DNA from: Tomocerus qinae
Taxonomy: Eukaryota > Arthropoda > Collembola > Entomobryomorpha > Tomoceridae
DNA: 64,000 nt
Assembly (NCBI GenBank): GCA_020055645.1
Contig: CM034548.1
Span: 43,950,296-44,014,295, forward strand
Reading direction: 5' to 3'
Positions 25,322-36,006 of the stretch are shown here, in pieces; positions within the stretch are counted from its first letter, which is position 1; each line of letters begins with the position of its first letter. A model generated the notes under the pieces. The model did no database searches. It was not told where the DNA came from and saw only the letters and a list, made by a program, of their open reading frames with translations. The translations under genes and the position numbers were made by a program.

Positions 25322-27825
25322 TTATTTGAATAATTCTCTTTCAATTCGTTCCATTCGGTCTTCTATACTGTACAGCTCCATCGATACTTCGGATATATTC
25401 TCCAGCTCGTTCTTCAATACGGCCATAAATTTTGCAGCATCCTCCTCACTAATCCCTGAAGCATCGTAAGATAAGGTGAAATTTGTAACTGGGTTTGGTA
25501 GTCCATTCTCACCTAGCCGAAATAAAATAAATATAAAACATAATTCAACAGTAACATACAAACATGCATAATATAATATATTTAGAATTTATACAATTAC
25601 ATATTTATTTCTATCTATATATTTATTTATATCTATCTACTATGTTTTCAACCATTTCTTAAAACTAAAAATTCACTTCAGAAATTACCTAGAGAAATGC
25701 TAATTCCTCCAACCGCCAAAATCGCACACTGTGGAGGATTAATGATGGCACTAAAGTGATGAATACCAAACATGCCGAGATTTGATATTCTATAAATAAA
25801 TAAATGAATAAGAATTAATTGACCTGGATATGAAATTGTATTTTTTGCAATTATAGTAAGAAGAAATACTCACGTAAAGGAGCCACCCATGAATTCATGG
25901 GGCTGTAACTTTCCCGAACGCGCTTTTTCAGCCAGTACCTTTATGTCGGCGGATATGGCAAGAACGTCTTTTTGTGAGACATTGGTCACTATGGGAGTTA
26001 TTAATCCTGCATCAGTTGCAACGGCTACCGAAATGTCGACACTTCCTTTCTGTTTTAACTGTTACACGAAATAAACGTTTAGCCTTTAGGCATCTATTAT
26101 CGTATGTAACATAAATGTCCAAGGCTTCAGCCAATGAGTACACCAGAGCACATGCGAGAAAATAAACAATTGTCCCAAAACGCAAAAAATCACAAAAAGT
26201 GGGCACTTGAAAATGGTGATTTTTAACCGAGATTTTTTTCTGGCTGCGGTTTTGTAAATATCTACAGAAAATACTCAAAAATTATAAATGATTTGTTGAA
26301 TAATGATGATGAAACAAATGTCTTAAGCACGGATTGACATATGAGACATTGAAAAGTTACTACAGCTTCATAAAATATTCATTAGTTACATTTTTACAAT
26401 TACCTCACACATTCATTACTTATTTAATTAATACGTATACAACTTAAACAATCGCCAAAATGTTAACCACTTACTTGAGAGCCTTCCCAAGCCACGTTGA
26501 CAGAGGGACATTTGCATAAAGCATTCGACACTGCTTTAATGATGAAATCGTTTACTGACACCTTTAACCCAAAGTTTTTCATCCGATTTCTAAGACTTGT
26601 CATGTTGGTGACGGAGGCTTCAACCACACAGTAAGAATGTGGCACAGTGCTCTAAATTTTTAATGTCCAATAATCGTTATTTAAAGGCAACCAACACAAA
26701 TTTTTAGAAACTATATTGTTAACGCTCGGATTAAATGACCGAAAGTAAATACTTTAGATTGCAAAAGTCTCTTTGCTATAGTTCGGCGCATATTTGTCAC
26801 GGGATTGTCAGTGAATGGTGCTGCAGATTCTTTACTTTTCTTCTGAACTTTTGGGGCCGACTTTCCGACAGCAGGTACATCTACTGTCAGACAGCATTTA
26901 TTTCACTTGTGAACTAGTGAACTTAATGCTACTTATATTATATTAGTTATGCAATTCAATTGCCTACCTTGCGAAACAGGTTGTAGATTATTTTTGACAG
27001 CATAATTCAATACATCTCCTTTAAGTAAAGCACCATGAGGTCCTTTGCGAGGTACCCTGCTTGCTTCAAGCCCAAATTTAGCTAGTAAATTTTTTGCTGA
27101 AGGACCAATCAATCGATTTTGATCTGAAGATTTGCTTTCTTCTACAGCAGTCTTTGGAGATTCTTTTTTCTCACTAGTTGCCACATTTTCACTTTGTCCA
27201 ACATCCTTTGGTATTTCTACATTCTTCCAGTCTTCATCTTCCCCAACCATCAGTGCTATTAAAGTTCCGACCTTAATGTCCGGAGTATCCTCTGGTTTCT
27301 AAAATTGTATAATGCATATTAACAATTAGACAGTAAGTTATAATCTATCACATCAATATTCGTTTCTTAAAACGTACTAAGACTTTAGCTAAGATTCCAT
27401 CTTCGTCCAACTCGAGTGCCACTACAGCTTTATCCGTCTGAATTTCACACAAAACGTCCCCTGCGGCTATTTTGTCTCCTTCCTTCTTAAGCCACTTAAC
27501 AATAGTGCCCTCCGTCATTGTGGGGGATAGAGATGGCATTTTGATTGCAGTCACTCCTTAAAACCGCAAAAATTAAATTACGCCAGCCCATTAATCTATA
27601 TGTATTAATGTTTTTAGAATTTATTTTTACAAGTACAATAATTTTGACCCTATTACCTTCCCTTTCAGGAGTTGTGTGGAAATTTGCCACATCTAAGCTG
27701 CGAGCAGCAGAATAGATGTTTGGAATGATTCGGCTATTTTTCAATATTATATCAAAACGCCTATTAGTTTTGTATTCACTTCCAGCAAATAGATTAAAAC
27801 CACAACGCAGAAATCTCGCAGCCAT
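25322..27825 (-). CDS. PDHX: Pyruvate dehydrogenase complex component X (E3-binding protein)
   Basis: Eight exons: 27657-27825, 27378-27556, 26968-27298, 26753-26883, 26475-26651, 25874-26049, 25689-25789 and 25322-25512, joining to 484 aa (human PDHX 501). It anchors dihydrolipoamide dehydrogenase (E3) in the mitochondrial pyruvate dehydrogenase core. Order: basic presequence (about 1-50), one lipoyl domain (about 58-133) with the EIQTDKA lipoylation motif (Lys about 99), an E3-binding domain (about 177-220, [19 protein letters not shown]), then an acyltransferase-like domain from about 250. The E2 catalytic HxxxDG is absent: the equivalent site reads [11 protein letters not shown], so His is Ala (about 439). 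A single lipoyl domain plus lost His points to E3BP rather than active E2 (DLAT). AATAAA overlaps the stop codon. Confidence 0.93.
26050..26474 (-). other. PDHX intron 5, nothing identified
   Basis: A 425-bp intron between exons 5 and 6 of PDHX with GT-AG ends (donor GTAAGT, acceptor AAAACAG). AT-rich, with no repeat or embedded gene visible. Confidence 0.7.
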
Positions 27826-28229
27826 GACTAGGTAACTGACTCACGTTACAAATGGTGACAACTTTGCGTATTTCAGAGCACTAATAATGGAAAAGACAGT
27901 TATGGTATTAGATAGTTGCATTATGGTTATATACTTTACTGTATACTTAGTTGTATGTTAATTACTGCACAAAATGCTTTTGAACGCCGAATAGCGAGAT
28001 ATTCCCTTTAAACTTTCAAATCTCTATCGGAATGTAGTGGTTTAGCATTTTGCCATTCAAATTGGGATGTAAAAAAAATAGTTGCTTTTAAAAATACTAG
28101 TAGTAGTATAGTTATTGAGTTATAGTTTGGTTCAAAAATGGAATACGGAATTACTATATAAACAGAAAACTAGTAAAATAATAATATAATAATACATCTA
28201 TCAGTGTTGACATTGTTTAATATGCTTAC
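27826..28229. other. Upstream of PDHX, probable promoter region
   Basis: A non-coding stretch between the PDHX start and the putative minus-strand transcript at 28.2-28.8 kb. A TCAG lies immediately before the PDHX initiator region, so upstream exons could be spliced onto PDHX as 5' leader. No TATA box or initiator can be assigned. Confidence 0.4.
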
Positions 28230-28755
28230 CTGAGATTTGGTAAATGACTGAACAGTACTGAATTTTGTTCCTAATTTCAGAACCAGCATTCAGATGAATT
28301 TGGCCATATATAATTCTGAATTCCTGTACTTGCCACCGGGAAGAAATTTGCACTGTTCTTTAATTTTCCAAACTCCCCAATAAATCACGTGGAAGAACTA
28401 AAAAAGGAATAAAATCGGCGTAAATTTATATATTAGCATTCTTTCTCATGTCTATAGGGGGACAAAAGTGTGATTAAAAAACAAACTTTGATTAAATAGT
28501 GGCATATGTTGTCCTTTATCTACAGACTTTAGGTAACCTACCTTTCCAGCTGATATTGATACATAAAGTATGCAACGAGGAAACCACAGAATCCTAGCAG
28601 GAATAGCACACGAAAACACGAGAATTAAAACTGAAAATTTTACTCGTGCTTCATATTTGCCACGTTTGTACTCACCCTTCTATGTAGATCAAATCCTGAA
28701 AAAGAAGCTGATTGGCGTCTTCTGAGGGGCATAATGTTTCTGATTCTTGTCTCAT
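28230..28755 (-). CDS. Putative small spliced gene, 79 aa, unknown
   Basis: Three minus-strand exons with good splice sites: 28676-28755 (donor GTGAGT), 28542-28593 (acceptor CCTGCTAG, donor GTAGGT) and 28397 down to 28230 (acceptor CCTTTTTTAG; later donor CAG/GTAAGC). Joining an ATG at 28753-28755 gives a frame-consistent 79-aa peptide ending at TGA 28290, with a hydrophobic middle (ILWFPRCILYVSIS) that may be a membrane segment. A second frame from the ATG at 28730-28732 (MPLRRRQSASFSGFDLHRR) is also consistent through the same sites but stops after 48 codons. The final donor is beyond both stops, so these may instead be 5' non-coding exons of PDHX. I recognise no family. Confidence 0.35.
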
Positions 28756-29184
28756 TCACCTTCACCTTGCATGTTCCTTGGACAAAAATTCATTTTTCTG
28801 ACATCTTTAGTTTAGATGACAGAATGGATGTAATGGTTATTAAATTTTTAAAATAGTAAATGTCAAAACAAGTCTACTATCGAAAACAGCTAAAAGGACA
28901 CACTTTCAATAACTTGGGAAATTTGGATTCATGCCGGATTGATTTGTTTACTGTAATCATAACAATAGTTTACCCTAGGCCAAAAAGTCCGCCTAATTCA
29001 AATTCTCCTGGAAATGGATAATTTTGACTTTGTGAAGTGCCAAAATTTGTACCGGGATTTGTTGATTTTTTACAGTTTTTTTGTTCCCTGTTTAATTGGT
29101 TTGTTTAGGTGATGACTGGCCACTTGACAAGTTCATTCAAGTTATTTGGACAGATACCTTACCAATAATAAAATATTTTGTGTA
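28756..29184. promoter_or_regulatory. Probable POGLUT1 promoter, possibly bidirectional
   Basis: The spacer between the putative minus-strand transcript and the POGLUT1 ATG. Two transcription units leave it in opposite directions, which is the layout of a shared promoter. No core motif is clear enough to place; the call rests on position only. Confidence 0.35.
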
Positions 29185-32100
29185 ATGGCATGGATTACTA
29201 AATTTTCTACCGCTCCATTCCTGGCCATTCTAACAATCGTCCAAATTAGCTTTACGAGTGGAGGTGGAGAAAACAACGTCGATTTGAAACAGTGTGACTC
29301 TTTAAATTCATTAACAGAATCTGAAGGCGAATGTGTTAGTGGAGATTTGGGCGCTCAAAAATATGCAAAAGGTTTTATTCACAATAAAAATTGACTAATA
29401 ACTACATAGAAAATTTTAAATATTATATACGATGAGAGTAATAATTTTGCAATTTTATTTTCCTCTTAGATGTCAATGAAAAGTGGAAATCTTATCTCCA
29501 AAACATTGAAACAGCTAAGTCGATGTATTCTACTACCAACACAACCAGCGAGAAAGTTATACCTGAGAAGCTGAAATCTTGCTATGTTTATGAAGATTTA
29601 ATTAATCAGGATTTAGCACTGTTTTCCAAAGGAATTTCAAAAGAGATAATTGAAAAGGCAAAGCCAAGGTAAGGATTTTATTCTCAACAGTTTGAAATTT
29701 AAAATGACACTTTTCCTATATTACCCGATATCTCTCTTTAATAACTCGTTTGTAGGATTTAGGGAGCCTGTGTGGGGCACCTTATTACCTCTAAATAGGC
29801 ATATAACCAACCAACAAATAAATTTCAGGGAGGGGATCGCCAAAAAATATTTAAAAAATGTTTACATTTTGATATATTTGTTTATTTTATTCGATTTCGG
29901 AGCCCCTGGCTGCGGCCGTTAACCTACCCCATCCCAAAGGAAAAATTATTACTTAGTGAAGGGTCAAAAGTTAAGCATTTAAAATTCGAATGGTACATAT
30001 TGCATTATGGCGGAATGGTACGCAACCCACACCGTACACCCGAAAGGGTACAGCTATTGATTGTAAAATGCCATTCATCAAGAGTTCACATCCGACGTTG
30101 GTGGAAATTGTTCGGTATCCTGGATCCTGGGAAGTTTTCGGTTTCGCCGAAGGCGAAGCGAAAAACGCTCGCATAGGGAAGGAAAAAGGGAGGAAAAGAG
30201 GGAAGAAAGGGAAGGAAAGAGGGAAGAAAGGGAAGGAAAGAGGGAAGAAAGGGAAGGAAAGAGGGAAGAAAGGGAAGGAAAGAGGGAAGAAAGGGAAGGA
30301 AAGAGGGAATAAAGGAAATAAAAGAGTTAAGAAAAAAGGAAATGGAAAAAAGAGAAGAAGGAAGGGGAAGAAGGAATCGCTACGCACCATACCGCTTCCC
30401 TTTCGCTCTAAACTAAAAAAATTTATTGCGCTACTAAACTGTGAAAAATTATTGCGCTGCGCGCAATTTTATCCTGCCTTCCCTTGACCTTTTCGCTTTT
30501 AAACTGAGAAAAATTTCTTGCGCTACGAGCAATTTTAGCCTGTTTTCCTCTGAATTTTTTGCTTCTAAACTGCGAAAATCTCTTGTGCTACGCTCAATTT
30601 TATCCTGCTTTCTTTTGATTTTTTCACTTCTTAACTGCAAAAAATTTCTTGCTCTATATAATTATATATTTTTATCTGCACCCCAAACCGGGAAAAATTT
30701 TTCACCAAAACTGGGAAGAATTTTGTTGGTACTTTGGATACCGGGAAGAAAACATAATTTCCACCAGTGACATCCGAATTCAATTTCTTTCTATTTCAAA
30801 TCTCAAACCAGCTTCTTGTATTTGTAATTGGAGCTGTATGATAGGGAATTTTACCGATACCCAACTCTGCAAGAAAACAAATTAGGAAATCAGCATCAGA
30901 TATTTACCCGCCGCAGCCATAAAAATTATTTAGGTCAGTGCCGCAGCCATAAAAAAATTTGGGGAGGGTTTGCCAAAGTATATGTGCAAAGGCAGACTAC
31001 TTTCGCGCAAAGGGCGAAAAATGTTTGCCTTTTGAGCCCAAATTTTATTCCTGGCGATTTCGCCGAGGGCTCGAGTTTCTGAGCCTGGCTGCCGCCCTGA
31101 ATGATATACATTTACACAACGAAAACGAAATGGTTATTTGCTAATTTAATTGTAAAAGCGTAGCGCCACCTGTATTGTTATTCAATTTACAAAAACAATT
31201 CTGAGGTATCTCTATATAACAAAATTATTTATTCCTATGTCGCAGGTATCTATCTATCTATCTATCTATGTATCTATCTATGCCATGGACAATGCAGCAT
31301 TTTGTTGCAATGCACATGCGCGTATACAATGCATGTTTCATAAAACAGGGAAGTCCAATATGGGTAAACATTAGTTTATTTCGAAATTAATCTTTTCGAT
31401 AATGTACCCCAACGCATACCTCTATGTACTAAATTTAGCACATGAAGGTATGCGTTGGGGTACATTATCGAAAACATTAATTAGATAATAATAATATGCA
31501 TAATCATTTTGAAATTCAGCAATGATACTGGGAGCCTATTTATATTATAACATCAAAACAAAAATTTACATAAGATGATTTTGTGATGGAAATGATTGGC
31601 GAAAGGGAATATTTCGTATTGTGCGTATTAATTAGCATTTCAAAACTCCTAATCCAAATTGGTTCTGTTAAATCGACAAACTTATTAAGCATTTTTTAGT
31701 AGAGCTGGTTTTACTTTTTATTACCCCTAGACCCCCTTGACTCCTTTGTGCCAGCTTGCACAACTTTTTGCATAATTAAATAACAGTAGCGGAGGCCACT
31801 ATTTATCTTTTAAAAATATTCATCCGTAAGTTGTACTCATGGGATTTATACGTTTTTCCAAAATCCCAGAGGTATCTTATTTTTCTGATTTTAAATAGGA
31901 GCTTTTTGGTAACTTTTTGAGCTGGTTATTAAAAATGGAGTCTTTCATTGTCCCCTGTATTTGATGCTGAGATCTACAGTTAAGTTTTAGTTTAGTAAAT
32001 TCCTTTTTATCAGGAAGTTGAAACTGCAGCTAATTTATCCAACCTCTGTAAAAAATAAAACTATATTTAAATTATTGTATTTACAAATTCTATATATAAC

Positions 32101-35100
32101 CTATGGGAAATACCGATGATTTTTTCGGAATTGTTTTTATTACTGTGGTTGGTGGCCTGCTGAATTTCTCTTGGGTGCTAGGTTCGCCACTTAGCTGGGT
32201 TCATTAGTTTAGTTCATATTTATAATGTTTGCAAAGTATGTAAAATTGATTATTTACTTTTTAGGGGAACCCTTTATCAAATTATTGACGGTAAATTATT
32301 CCGAGAAGACAATTGCAAATTTCCGTCGAGGTGCAAAGGAGTTGAATATTTTTTATTGAAGATCTTAAGCAAATTATCAAATATGGAATTCGTAATTAAC
32401 GTGTCAGATTGGCCCCAAGTGTCTTCTTGGCTTCCTGATCCAACGCCAGTCTTTTCTTTCAGCAAGGTTAGTATGTGTGCGTGCATCTCTTCTTGTTTCG
32501 TAATTTTTCTAATTATGCAGGATACTAAAAATTCTATTTTATAATACATTTTGTTTTGTAAATAATTTTCTAAAATATTATCCAAAATGTGAAAATTTAA
32601 GTATGGTGAATGCAAAAGAATTAAGCTGTTAAATGAGATCTTTGACCTCTACATCTCTGCTGTTTTACCCCTTTGACGTATGTATTATAAGATAGTATGA
32701 ATAAGTATGCCTTGAGATTGAGATATTGGATTGGTCTTGAAATCATTTTTGTGGACGACTCTGTTTCTACCACTGAAATGTTTCTTGCAAGTACTCATAC
32801 TTTAGCTTGGCTATGTCTACTTTTCACCTTCCGTTTTTGGCCGAGTTTCTAAAATTCATACATTGTAATAAATAGTTGTATAGTTTCTATAAAATGTTAA
32901 AAAGCCAAATGTATCAAATGATCCCTCTAATCAGTCAATTGGCGATTTAGAGTATAACTGATCAATGATATTTAACTTCACTGTCATGTTCAGCAGAGTT
33001 TCACAAAGAGTTGTACGTTATCAAAGTAAAGTAGCTTTGGCTCTATGCTGTCATAATTTTTGGTTCCCTAATTTTTTATTCAGACTACTACTAATTATAG
33101 CCGTTATTGATAATTATTTTATTATAAAGGATTTTATCAGTAAATTAAAAATGCCAATTCTACATTTTGATTTGATATTTGTGCTTTGGAATCTGTAGTA
33201 GGGTTTAATTGTGTATTAATAATGTCTCTTTTTAGACAAAAGAATATGTTGATATAACGTATCCTGCTTGGACGTTTTGGGAAGGTGGTCCAGCAATTGG
33301 AGTTTACCCCAAAGGGCTTGGACGATGGGATTTACTTCGACAATCACTAATTCGGGCTTCTAAAGAACACACATGGCCAAAAAAGGATCCAAAAGCCTTC
33401 TTTAGAGGGTCGCGTACTTCGTCCGAAAGGGACACACTGGTTTACCTTTCAAGGAAGAAACCTAATTTAATTGATGCTAAGTACACAAAAAATCAGGCTT
33501 GGAAATCAGACGCGGTGAGTGATTTTATTACAGATCTCAAGTATTGGGGTTTATTACGATATGTATTGTAAATTGTAATGCAGCTTTGGCCACAGCGAAG
33601 AAGTGGGAGGGAGTAATCGAAGAAGAGAAAGAAATGGTTTTAAAGCCCAAAATGTTTCGCGAAAATGGTATATAATTCCACTCATAATTTATCGGGCCCC
33701 TCCTAAAATTTTTTCTGGCTTGCAGCCCTGGTTTATTGTCAAATCTGATGTAGCAGTTTCAATGCTGCGCTGCTATCCGACGAAAATTCAATTTGAATGC
33801 TGCGTATACTACCATCAATTGTAATTTGTAATGTATTTTCAGGCAGTAAAGCCAGTGTTCAGTGACCAGCCGGCTGGTCGGCTAAAATGGCTGGCTCATT
33901 TGGCCGGCCGGCTGGTTGAAATTCTTTGTTAGCCAGTGGTTAAATTGGCCAAAATGGCTAAAATAGCCAAAAATAGCAAAATGGGGCTATGTGAACTGAG
34001 AAAATCATCCTTGGTTTGGCGTTTGATTTAAAAATCATTCCACTAGCCATTTCAGCCATTTTAGCCGGCTGGCTGGTCAAAATCCTTTTCAGCCGGCTAA
34101 AATGGAACACTGCTTAAAGCTGCCACCTAGACATTATATTATAAGTATACCAAATTTTTTAAACTCACGTTTTTTATACTTATTGTTTGAATATCATTTA
34201 TCATTTATGTAACCCAATTAGTTACAATCAATTCTCCTTAATAATTGCATCAGACAATCAGATAGAAGTTGATTTTCCCTTAATTTCGTCTGCTTTATTC
34301 AGTGATACAGTATAATGCTTGTTTTTTCTTTAAATTGTAGCTATGCTTTATTACGCAGAATACAGAGACATGTCAAAGCAAGGACGTATGTAGGGCGAGG
34401 CGTTACTGACTGAAGTGAAATCCAAGAAAAAAGATTATTATTTTTGATATTTTCTCAAAAACAAAAAAAATCGCTCTCTGTGCCATTATGTATCATTTTT
34501 AGGCCATTTTTGACTCATTTTTGTCAAAAATGTCAAAAAATCTAATCTATATCAAATATTAGACCCCTTTTGAAACTCAGTTCTGTGCTTGTATCAAAGG
34601 TCTACAAAATGGTCACCTAAATTTTTGTTTAATTTGTAATCAACAAATAATAATATAATTTCTAGGCACTAGTGGTGTATACTGTGTTAATACGATCAAT
34701 TAAACTTTTAATGCAATCACCAACAGCCTTCAAGTCCAATCCATTAGAATGATTTAGTTTCACAGTCAAGCCAAGCCACAGTCAAGTCTTACCCAACTTT
34801 TAATCTTCAAATATTTTTATTTACTTTTTGTTTAAAGATTATTTTAATGACTCTCCATGGTCATTCATTTAATAAATTCTGTATTATCTACTTATGAATC
34901 CTTCTTGATTGTGCCAATATAATTATCAACTGCAATACAACCGTCATAAGTATAGGAGGCGCCGTATTAGGACATGGGCTTTTTTTTACATATTGATGGC
35001 CTTGGTGTTTTGCATTTGCACACAGCAACATTAATTATGTGTTTGTAAATGCCTTTACTATCAACTATAGAAAAATGTTAAAATTCAGAGAATGTACTAT

Positions 35101-35902
35101 TAAAAGTATTGCTACATTTAATTCTGGGTTGTTAAAGTAGATAGCTTGTTAATCAATTAATATCTGGAAAATGCATCTGAAGTTGATATTTTTAATATTG
35201 TCGTTTTATTACTTTTTTAATGGTTTACTTCGGAAAAGCAATCTCTAATATTAATATTAAACAGGGTGATTAAACTAATCCACTGTATAAATAATTATGC
35301 TAAGATTTTAGTTAAATAGCTTTTTTCAGAATGTAGTTTGAGTGATGTCACTTGAGTTTTGTTATTGATTTATATTTTTGAAATAATTTATTTAGGACAC
35401 GCTCAATGCTCCAGCTGCAACTGAAGTTCCACTTGAGGACCACTGTCGATATAAATATCTGTTTAATTACAGAGGAGTGGCAGCCAGTTTTCGATTGAAG
35501 CACTTATTCCTTTGTAATTCGTTAGTATTTCATGTCGGGAACGAATGGATCGAATTTTTTTATCATGCTTTAAAACCATGGTATCACTACATTCCAGTTG
35601 ACAAAAATGCGAAAGAGAATGAACTTCAGTAATTAGAAATATTTTTATATACGTTTGTATTAATGCAATAGTGATAACAGACTTTTGTAATAATCAGTAT
35701 TTTATATCGTAGGTCTCTTATTGAGTTTGTCCGGGTACATGACGAATTGTCCATGGAAATCGCTGAAAGGGGCTTTAATTTTATAGAATCTCATTTAAAG
35801 CTGAAGGATGTAAAATGCTATTGGCGTGAGCTTTTGTCAAAATATGGCAAACTACTTAAATATTCCGTCCAGCGTGGACAAAATATGGTGGAGATTAAAT
35901 AA
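29185..35902 (+). CDS. POGLUT1: Protein O-glucosyltransferase 1 (rumi)
   Basis: Six exons: 29185-29371, 29470-29668, 32265-32466, 33236-33514, 35396-35628 and 35713-35902, joining to 429 aa (human 392). The enzyme adds O-glucose (and xylose) to serines of EGF repeats, notably Notch, in the ER lumen. The ATG at 29185 starts a signal peptide (about 1-28, hydrophobic [15 protein letters not shown]). Family blocks: [19 protein letters not shown] (about 140-157), [19 protein letters not shown] (about 205-216), [12 protein letters not shown] (about 251-262), [11 protein letters not shown], and [20 protein letters not shown] (about 308-327), all close to animal POGLUT1 and typical of the CAP10 fold. 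The C-terminus reads NMVEIK, with no KDEL-type retrieval tetrapeptide, unlike human KTEL. Intron 1 has a weak donor (GTTTTA). Poly(A) signal AATAAA at 36001. Converges with ARF. Confidence 0.95.
29669..30195 (+). other. POGLUT1 intron 2, 5' part with transposon-like scars
   Basis: Start of a 2.6-kb intron. GC-rich patches such as GGAGCCCCTGGCTGCGGCCG near 29899 and the self-complementary TTTCGCCGAAGGCGAAGCGAAA near 30141 resemble internal parts of degenerate transposons. An open frame runs through into the minisatellite but has no gene features. Confidence 0.5.
30196..30310. repeat. Minisatellite, 21-bp purine-rich unit x about 5
   Basis: Five near-identical copies of AAGAGGGAAGAAAGGGAAGG(A) followed by a partial unit. 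One strand is almost pure purine. Because 21 is a multiple of three, the array stays open and would read GKKGKER repeated on the plus strand and a Phe/Pro-rich repeat on the minus strand. These long open frames (165 and 139 codons) are products of the repeat, inside an intron, not genes. Confidence 0.9.
30427..30660. repeat. Diverged tandem repeat, unit about 63-67 bp x 4
   Basis: Four degenerate copies start at about 30437, 30500, 30567 and 30631. Each carries a core like AAACTGnGAAAAATTTCTTG followed by GCGCTACGnGCAATTTTA and a CCTGC tail. The small GCGC palindrome inside each unit resembles the motif within the element at 20.2 kb. Confidence 0.75.
31248..31282. repeat. TCTA tetranucleotide microsatellite
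   Basis: About eight TCTA units interrupted by one TGTA. A simple-sequence repeat in POGLUT1 intron 2. Confidence 0.9.
31386..31481. repeat. 96-bp near-perfect palindrome
   Basis: Left half and complement of right half agree at 44 of 48 positions with no spacer; the centre is AAA/TTT at 31433/31434. The arms include CGATAATGTACCCCAACGC and its complement. In RNA form this would make a 48-bp stem. It is probably a miniature fold-back element; a structured RNA within the POGLUT1 pre-mRNA is an alternative. Confidence 0.9.
31541..32222. repeat. Dispersed 0.7-kb repeat, copy 1 (POGLUT1 intron 2)
   Basis: Matches 41233-41945 in the same orientation along nearly its whole length. Shared strings include CAAATTGGTTCTGCT/TTA, ACGTTTTTCCAAAATCCCA (copy 2: ATGTTTTTCC...), TCTTTCATTGT and GTGGCCTGCTGAATTTCT. 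Many substitutions and small gaps separate the copies, so insertion is old. No coding capacity seen. It ends about 40 bp before POGLUT1 exon 3. Confidence 0.85.
32467..33235 (+). other. POGLUT1 intron 3, nothing identified
   Basis: A 769-bp AT-rich intron with donor GTTAGT and acceptor CTTTTTAG. No repeat family or embedded gene is apparent. Confidence 0.7.
33853..34112. mobile_element. hAT-like MITE in POGLUT1 intron 4
   Basis: A 260-bp element with ends CAGTGTTC (33853-33860) and GAACACTG (34105-34112), the type of terminus common in hAT transposons. Flanking octamers AGTAAAGC and CTTAAAGC agree at 6 of 8 positions, consistent with an aged 8-bp target duplication. The interior is built of GCCGGCTGGCTGG and GGCTAAAATGGC motifs in both orientations. 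It has no transposase, so it is non-autonomous. Confidence 0.8.
34113..35395 (+). other. POGLUT1 intron 4, 3' part, nothing identified
   Basis: The AT-rich remainder of a 1.88-kb intron (33515-35395). A patch near 34380-34560 with TTTTTGACTCATTTTTGTC-like text may be a degraded repeat. No open frame with family features. Confidence 0.5.
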
Positions 35903-36000
35903 TTATTTTAAGTGAAACTCAAACTATACGCTATACATAAGTAATTATCTATAATGACTAAAAACGACTGAACTTTTCACAAACCTTATACTTTTGTAAT

Positions 36001-36006
36001 AATAAA
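36001..36006 (+). terminator. Poly(A) signal of POGLUT1
   Basis: AATAAA 98 bases past the POGLUT1 stop codon, followed by A-rich then T/G-containing sequence. A plausible cleavage signal given position; not tested. Confidence 0.6.

Noticed and set aside
29990-30487. 165-codon plus-strand ORF (and 139-codon minus ORF) rich in GKKGKER or Phe/Pro repeats
   Set aside because: It lies in a POGLUT1 intron and is kept open by a 21-bp minisatellite. No gene features outside the repeat.
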